DNA from: JAIBBG01 sp040381475
Lineage (GTDB): Bacteria > Bacteroidota > Bacteroidia > Flavobacteriales_D > Sanyastnellaceae
Length of the DNA: 6,278 bases
Assembly: GCA_040381475.1 (NCBI GenBank)
Contig: JBEIHH010000127.1
Span: 1-6,278 of the forward strand
Reading direction: 5' to 3'
A program made the position numbers and the translations under genes. Positions 6,264 to 6,278 of the stretch are shown here, one piece after another (position 1 is the first letter of the stretch; every line of letters begins with the position of its first letter). The notes below the pieces were generated by a model. It made no database searches. It was not told the origin of the DNA and worked only from the letters and a program-made list of their open reading frames with translations.

Positions 6264-6278
6264 ACAACTCAAGAGAAT

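Noticed and set aside
1..6278. A novel defence, toxin-antitoxin or mobile system
   Set aside because: No nuclease, reverse transcriptase, transposase, toxin or regulator gene was found. All four real genes are housekeeping or envelope-type.

Overview
The window looks like a chromosomal segment from a member of the Bacteroidota, possibly Flavobacteriales-like. The evidence is a GyrB of the short (about 650 aa) bacterial type with a Bacteroidota-style C-terminus, two exported proteins of kinds typical of the phylum (a CarboxypepD_reg-like domain protein and a C-terminal-Phe beta-barrel), promoter-like sequences resembling the phylum's TTG / TAnnTTTG pattern, almost no Shine-Dalgarno signals, and an intergenic repeat built on GCGCAGATTT. 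Base composition is moderate by eye. The assignment is inference from these traits, not from a database search.

Layout: (1) 48-2006, + strand: intact gyrB, DNA gyrase subunit B. (2) 2007-2113: short convergent gap with a clear intrinsic terminator. (3) 2114-2878, - strand: a multi-pass membrane methyltransferase of the isoprenylcysteine/phospholipid methyltransferase fold, plausibly a lipid A 1-phosphate methyltransferase (LmtA-like). (4) 2879-3106: divergent control region with outward promoter-like elements on both strands and two copies of a near-palindromic 10-mer. (5) 3107-4447, + strand: exported protein with an N-terminal CarboxypepD_reg-like domain and a probable beta-propeller body, function unknown. 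(6) 4448-4538: gap with the best promoter match of the window. (7) 4539-6014, + strand: predicted outer-membrane beta-barrel protein, DUF5723-like, function unknown. (8) 6015-6278: non-coding tail with 20-bp-period direct repeats and a 37-nt inverted repeat of a dispersed-repeat type.

How the genes fit together: gyrB is a housekeeping gene and appears unrelated to its neighbours. The other three genes all point to the cell envelope (membrane methyltransferase, exported protein, outer-membrane barrel), but the sequence does not show that they form one pathway. I see no defence system, mobile gene, RNA gene or CRISPR array. The least-explained parts are the repeat at the 3' end, the paired palindromes in the divergent region, and the two uncharacterised exported proteins.
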